From assembly GCA_040221055.1 (NCBI GenBank), contig JAVJVN010000013.1, forward strand, positions 1 through 64,000: 64,000 bases of DNA. Reading direction: 5' to 3'. Shown here one piece after another: positions 59,987-64,000 of the stretch. The DNA is from Rhodothermales bacterium. GTDB taxonomy: Bacteria; Bacteroidota; Rhodothermia; Rhodothermales; UBA10348. Every line of letters starts with the position of its first letter. The stretch's first letter is position 1. The notes beneath the pieces were generated by a model. The model ran no database searches. It worked only from the letters and a program-made list of their open reading frames with translations, and was not told where the DNA came from. A program made the position numbers and the translations under genes.

Positions 59987-60937
59987 ACGCTGGGCACCCC
60001 GCTTTCCCCCTGGAGCCGCCGGCTATGGACGACGGCACAGATCGTGGCCTTTGGTGTAACGCTGGCCGTGGTGGCCGGGCTGTTCCTGGCGCCTGATTTG
60101 ACGCTGCGGCTGGCCTGGTACGGGATCGTGCCGGTGCTGCCGGCGTCGTTCCTGTTGAACGCCGGATTGTGGCGTGGCGTGTGTCCGATTGCTTCGGCCA
60201 ACACCTTCCGTTCCAATGACCGGGGCCGCCCCATGTCCACGCAGGCCATGAAGATCCTCTGGACGGTAGGCATAGGCCTTCTGCTGGTGCTCATTCCGCT
60301 GCGTCATGTCCTCTTGAACGGGAACGGACCGGCACTTGGTGTGCTGCTGCTGCTCATTGTCGGGGCTGCGTTCGCTTCGGGTTGGTTTGTGCGGGCCAAG
60401 GGCGGGTTCTGCAATTCGGTCTGTCCCGTCCTGCCGGTCGAGAAACTCTACGGTCAGCATCCCCTCATCCACGTACGGAATCCCCGCTGCGTACCCTGTA
60501 CACTCTGTTCCACCAAGGGCTGCATGGATATCGATACGCTCAAGGCGGTACACACGGCGTCCCGCGGAGGCAGCGATTCCGGTGGACGGTCGTGGCTCAG
60601 GACACCCATGGGGCTGTTTGCAACCGTCCTTCCGGGGATCATTCTGGGCTATTTCCTGGTGGATGACGTTCCGTCCAGCTCTGCGCTCGAAATCTACGGC
60701 ACGGTTCTCGGCATGGGCGCCGCGAGCCTGGTTGCCTTTGCCGCGCCCATCGGGCTCGCCGACCTCCCGCCCCGGCGGGTATCGCCGTTGCTCGCCGCGC
60801 TGAGCGCCGGCCTGTATTACTGGTTCGCGGCACCCGGCAGCGTGGCTGCTTTCGGGGGACCGGTGGAACTGGGACTCCTGCTGCGGGGCGCATTCCTGAC
60901 GCTCGTCGTCGTGTGGCTGGTCCGGGCGCTCCCATGA
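59978..60937 (+). CDS. Polytopic 4Fe-4S membrane protein (NapH/polyferredoxin-like)
   Basis: A 319-residue membrane protein with about eight helices and three Cys-containing segments: [12 protein letters not shown] (about 66-77), [18 protein letters not shown] (near 142-160) and the ferredoxin-like [16 protein letters not shown] (near 172-187). The C-x-P segments in membrane-adjacent loops resemble the NapH/FixG group of membrane iron-sulfur proteins. The second half has only hydrophobic helices. It probably passes electrons at the membrane; donor and acceptor are unknown. It lies between rpoZ and uvrA, overlapping uvrA by ATGA (60934-60937), an unexpected neighbourhood for a redox protein. 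Confidence 0.75.
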   Translation: MRATLGTPLSPWSRRLWTTAQIVAFGVTLAVVAGLFLAPDLTLRLAWYGIVPVLPASFLLNAGLWRGVCPIASANTFRSNDRGRPMSTQAMKILWTVGIGLLLVLIPLRHVLLNGNGPALGVLLLLIVGAAFASGWFVRAKGGFCNSVCPVLPVEKLYGQHPLIHVRNPRCVPCTLCSTKGCMDIDTLKAVHTASRGGSDSGGRSWLRTPMGLFATVLPGIILGYFLVDDVPSSSALEIYGTVLGMGAASLVAFAAPIGLADLPPRRVSPLLAALSAGLYYWFAAPGSVAAFGGPVELGLLLRGAFLTLVVVWLVRALP

Positions 60938-63834
60938 ATGAACGCATTGTCGTCCGGGGTGCCCGCGAGCACAATCTGAAGAATGTTGATCTGGATATCC
61001 CGCGGAACCAACTGGTGGTGATTACCGGGTTGTCGGGTTCAGGCAAATCGTCGCTGGCCTTCGATACCATCTATGCCGAGGGTCAGCGTCGCTACATGGA
61101 AAGCCTGTCGGCCTACGCCCGGCAGTTCCTGGGCATGATGGAGCGCCCGGACGTGGATTTCATTGACGGCCTGTCGCCGGTCATTGCCATCGAGCAGAAA
61201 ACCGTGAGCCGGAATCCCCGGTCCACGGTCGGGACCGTAACCGAGATCTACGATTTCCTGCGCCTGCTGTATGCCCGCGCCGCCACCGCTTATTCATACG
61301 TAAGCGGCGGTGAAATGCGGAAGCAGTCGGACGACGAAATCATTGACGGCATCCTGTCCCTGCCCGAGGAGTCCCGCGTGTTGCTGATGGCGCCGCTCGT
61401 GAAGGGGCGGAAGGGGCACTACCGCGAACTTCTCGAACAGATTGCCAAGCAAGGATTCCAGCGGGTCCGCATTGACGGCGAACTCGTCGAAGTCGAAAAG
61501 GACCTGAAAGTGGATCGGTACAAGACCCACGATATCGAGGTGGTGGTGGACCGACTCGTCATCCGCGAGGGCATCCGGAGTCGTGTAAGCCAATCGGTGG
61601 AGACTGCGCTCGGCATGGGCAACGGTACACTCATCGTGCGCCTGCTGGATGAAGACCGGGACCGGCTGTTCAGTCGGCATCTCTTCAGTCCGGAGGACGG
61701 CATATCCTACGACGACCCGTCCCCGAACACGTTCTCGTTCAACTCGCCCTATGGCGCGTGTCCGGACTGCAACGGTCTGGGTTCCAAGCGGGAAATCGAC
61801 CCCGAACTGGTCATTCCGGATCCGGGAAAGACCATCAACGAAGGGGGTATCGCGGTCCTCGGGGAGCCCCGGGATATCTGGGTGTTCGCCCAGGTACGGG
61901 CCGTGGCCGAGGCCTATGGTTTCGGCTTCGACACGCCGCTTGGTGCACTGTCGGACGAAGCCCGCACCGTGCTTCTGGAGGGCGCCGGCGACGAGCAGTT
62001 CGACATTGTTTATTCCTACAAGGACCGCCAGGTCACGTACAAGCACCGGTTCTCCGGTGTCTACGGCCACGTCTGGCACACCTACGAGAACACCTCGTCC
62101 AACAAGTCGCGGAAGTGGGCCGAGGGGTACATGCGGATGATGGACTGCGCCACCTGCGGGGGCGGTCGTCTGAAGCGCGAAAGTCTGTCGTACCGGCTTG
62201 GGCCGCATTCGATTGCGGATCTGGTGCGTATGGACCTGGACGGGCTGCGCACGGCCCTCCGGGGGCTGGATCTCACGGAGCGGCAGCAGATCATTGGCGG
62301 TCCCATCATCAAGGAGATCTGCGAACGACTGGACTTCATGGTGAACGTGGGCGTGGGCTACCTGGAACTGGACCGGCCGGCCCGTTCGCTGTCCGGGGGA
62401 GAAAGCCAACGCATCCGTCTGGCGACCCAGATCGGGACGCAGTTGACGGGTGTGCTCTATGTCCTGGACGAACCGTCCATCGGGCTCCACGCGCGGGACA
62501 ACGAGCGACTCATCGCATCCCTGAAACAGCTCCGGGACCTGGAGAACTCCGTGCTCGTCGTGGAGCATGACCGGGACATCATCGAGGCCGCGGACTTCGT
62601 GGTGGACCTGGGGCCGGGGGCCGGGGAGCTCGGCGGTCGCGTGGTCGAGGCCGGTGAAAGCCTCACAGGGGCCTATCTGAGCGGGAAACGGTCCATCCGG
62701 ATTCCCAAGACCCGCCGCAAGGGTACCGGAAAGGCCATCACGCTCACCGGCGCCCGTGGGCACAACCTGAAGGGTGATCCCCTGTCCATTCCGCTCGGGA
62801 CGCTCACGTGCGTTACCGGCGTATCGGGCAGCGGGAAGTCGTCGCTCATCAACCAGACCCTCTACCCCATCCTGGCCGCCCATTTCCACGGGGCCAAGAC
62901 CGTTCCGCTCAAGTACGACAGCGTGGACGGCATGAAGCACGTGGACAAGGTCATCGACATCGACCAGAGTCCCATCGGCCGGACGCCGCGCTCGAATCCG
63001 GCCACCTACACGGGCCTGTTCGGGCACATCCGGGATCTGTTCACGCAGTTGCCTGAATCGCAGATCCGGGGATACAAGGCGGGTCGCTTCTCCTTCAACG
63101 TGAAAGGGGGACGATGCGAAACGTGCAAGGGCGCCGGCATCGTGAAGCTGGAAATGAACTTCCTGCCGGACGTGTATGTGGTGTGTGAGACGTGCGATGC
63201 GCGGCGCTACAACGCCGAAACGCTCGAAGTGAAGTACAAGGGCAAGTCCATTGCCGAAGTGCTGGCCCTCACCGTCGAGGATGCCCTGGCGTTCTTCGAG
63301 CACGTCCCGCGGATTGCCCGGAAGCTGCGCACGTTGCACTCGGTGGGACTGGGGTACATCCGGCTGGGTCAGCAGGCCACCACGCTGTCGGGCGGCGAGG
63401 CCCAGCGCGTCAAACTGGCCAAGGAGCTGTCCCGTCCGGGTACCGGGTCCACCCTCTACATCCTGGACGAGCCCACGACCGGCCTGCATTTCGAGGACAT
63501 CCGGCACTTGCTGGTGGTGTTGCAGGCGCTGGTCACCAAAGGAAATACGGTTGTGGTCATTGAGCACAACATGGACGTCATCAAGGTCGCCGATCACGTC
63601 ATCGACCTCGGGCCCGACGGGGGGCGCGGCGGCGGCCGGATCCTGTTCTCAGGGACGCCGGAGGACCTGGCCGGCATGGACACACCCACCGGAATCTGGC
63701 TCCGGGCCGAACTCGAGCGGTTCACGGACGACACGGACGAGGAGGACGAGGTCCTGGACCTGGACGCGCTCGCGTCGGATGACGACGATGACGACGAACC
63801 CGAAACCGATGCTGAAACGGAAGAGCCCGAATGA
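60934..63834 (+). CDS. uvrA: Excinuclease ABC subunit A
   Basis: A 966-residue DNA damage sensor. The first ATPase has Walker [10 protein letters not shown] (about 32-40) and signature [11 protein letters not shown]; the second has GVSGSGKSS and [14 protein letters not shown]. Both Walker B motifs ([14 protein letters not shown]) are present. The zinc module near the second ATPase is CETCKGAG with [10 protein letters not shown]. The first zinc module keeps only one pair (CPDCNGLG); the upstream CPxCG pair is absent, as in related Bacteroidota UvrA forms. The C-terminus is a strongly acidic tail (Asp/Glu-rich, last ~40 residues). The ATG at 60934 overlaps the upstream stop. Confidence 0.95.
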   Translation: MNERIVVRGAREHNLKNVDLDIPRNQLVVITGLSGSGKSSLAFDTIYAEGQRRYMESLSAYARQFLGMMERPDVDFIDGLSPVIAIEQKTVSRNPRSTVGTVTEIYDFLRLLYARAATAYSYVSGGEMRKQSDDEIIDGILSLPEESRVLLMAPLVKGRKGHYRELLEQIAKQGFQRVRIDGELVEVEKDLKVDRYKTHDIEVVVDRLVIREGIRSRVSQSVETALGMGNGTLIVRLLDEDRDRLFSRHLFSPEDGISYDDPSPNTFSFNSPYGACPDCNGLGSKREIDPELVIPDPGKTINEGGIAVLGEPRDIWVFAQVRAVAEAYGFGFDTPLGALSDEARTVLLEGAGDEQFDIVYSYKDRQVTYKHRFSGVYGHVWHTYENTSSNKSRKWAEGYMRMMDCATCGGGRLKRESLSYRLGPHSIADLVRMDLDGLRTALRGLDLTERQQIIGGPIIKEICERLDFMVNVGVGYLELDRPARSLSGGESQRIRLATQIGTQLTGVLYVLDEPSIGLHARDNERLIASLKQLRDLENSVLVVEHDRDIIEAADFVVDLGPGAGELGGRVVEAGESLTGAYLSGKRSIRIPKTRRKGTGKAITLTGARGHNLKGDPLSIPLGTLTCVTGVSGSGKSSLINQTLYPILAAHFHGAKTVPLKYDSVDGMKHVDKVIDIDQSPIGRTPRSNPATYTGLFGHIRDLFTQLPESQIRGYKAGRFSFNVKGGRCETCKGAGIVKLEMNFLPDVYVVCETCDARRYNAETLEVKYKGKSIAEVLALTVEDALAFFEHVPRIARKLRTLHSVGLGYIRLGQQATTLSGGEAQRVKLAKELSRPGTGSTLYILDEPTTGLHFEDIRHLLVVLQALVTKGNTVVVIEHNMDVIKVADHVIDLGPDGGRGGGRILFSGTPEDLAGMDTPTGIWLRAELERFTDDTDEEDEVLDLDALASDDDDDDEPETDAETEEPE

Positions 63835-64000
63835 GCTTCATACCTGAATACAACAAGCCCGATGCGCCCGGAATAGCCATGAACTTCGACAACACCGTGT
63901 CGCTGTATCACATGGTGGAACCGGAAGACACGTTCGAGGACGCCGCCGGAGCGGTGTTCAGCCTTATCAAGACCGCCCAGGAGCAATACCCGGACTGGCC
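63831..64000 (+). CDS. Start of a further gene, cut by the window end
   Basis: The ATG at 63831 overlaps the uvrA stop (ATGA), and 56 codons are visible before the window ends. The visible part starts [17 protein letters not shown] and continues with NFDNTVSLYHMVEPEDTFED, a soluble-looking protein. No family can be assigned from this part. Position and overlap indicate translation coupling to uvrA. Confidence 0.6.
   Translation, partial: MSFIPEYNKPDAPGIAMNFDNTVSLYHMVEPEDTFEDAAGAVFSLIKTAQEQYPDW

Noticed and set aside
61294-63597. 767-codon minus-strand frame opposite uvrA
   Set aside because: It is antisense to uvrA, in which all ATPase motifs are readable.
1-64000. CRISPR array, insertion sequence or prophage
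   Set aside because: No evenly spaced short repeats with unique spacers, no transposase or integrase and no phage structural genes were seen. The only recombination-related hint is the tRNA-Gln next to the defence island.

Overview
The window looks like a high-GC member of the Bacteroidota/Rhodothermota side of the tree, probably Rhodothermales-like. The evidence is a Bacteroidota-type omega subunit of RNA polymerase, a secreted protein with a type IX secretion (type A) C-terminal sorting domain, a DUF5916 protein, many lipoproteins, very few recognisable Shine-Dalgarno sites, and frequent ATGA stop/start overlaps. No rRNA, CRISPR array, integrase or transposase was seen. Family names come from reading translated sequence by eye; no database search was run.

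Layout. 1-332: non-coding, with a 50-bp direct repeat. 333-4171: B12-dependent ribonucleotide reductase (nrdJ), a 470-bp control region with DnaA-box-like sites, and a small unknown gene. 4196-7303: CCA-adding enzyme coupled to a beta-propeller lipoprotein, then a DUF411 protein. 7312-16757, all leftward: an FHA-protease fusion; a sugar module (DUF1080 hydrolase, Tat-exported TIM-barrel isomerase, NHS permease); a DUF5916 gene broken by an in-frame TAG; a RidA lipoprotein; an M20 hydrolase; a c-type cytochrome with a TPR tail. 16798-23296: YbjQ with two small membrane proteins, DUF2721, an AI-2E-type transporter, GIY-YIG and YheT proteins, a membrane-anchored MutS relative, and a secreted protein broken by an in-frame TGA. 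23395-27838: an ECF sigma factor translationally coupled to a membrane-anchored YCII protein (possible new anti-sigma type), a FadL-type porin and a T9SS cargo protein. 28017-34789: two DEAD-box helicases, an aldehyde dehydrogenase, a peroxiredoxin and a DAACS symporter.

34872-37469 is the most novel part. A small membrane/exported protein ending in LxVYRC and a tiny single-helix protein with the core SHYAFLFF each occur twice. One set flanks a CAT-type amino-acid permease and the other stands alone. 37464-42179 holds two M14 carboxypeptidase paralogs, one with its zinc ligands rearranged, and a PAS histidine kinase.

42342-55061 is a defence island. A leftward type I restriction-modification operon (half-HsdS, HsdM, HsdS, a DUF4209 protein, HsdR, YgjP peptidase) is divergent from a complete type III CBASS operon (CD-NTase, HORMA, TRIP13-like ATPase, NucC nuclease). 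The island ends beside a tRNA-Gln gene. 55508-64000 returns to housekeeping genes: DUF6624, PlsC acyltransferase, an Ig-like lipoprotein, rpoZ, a 4Fe-4S membrane protein, uvrA and the start of one further gene.

A cross-cutting observation is that several genes have an inverted repeat that ends at, or encloses, the start codon (24740, 26117, 31209, 36901, 59978 on the plus strand; 23296 on the minus strand). This would be an unusual form of translational or intercistronic control in a lineage that makes little use of Shine-Dalgarno sequences.
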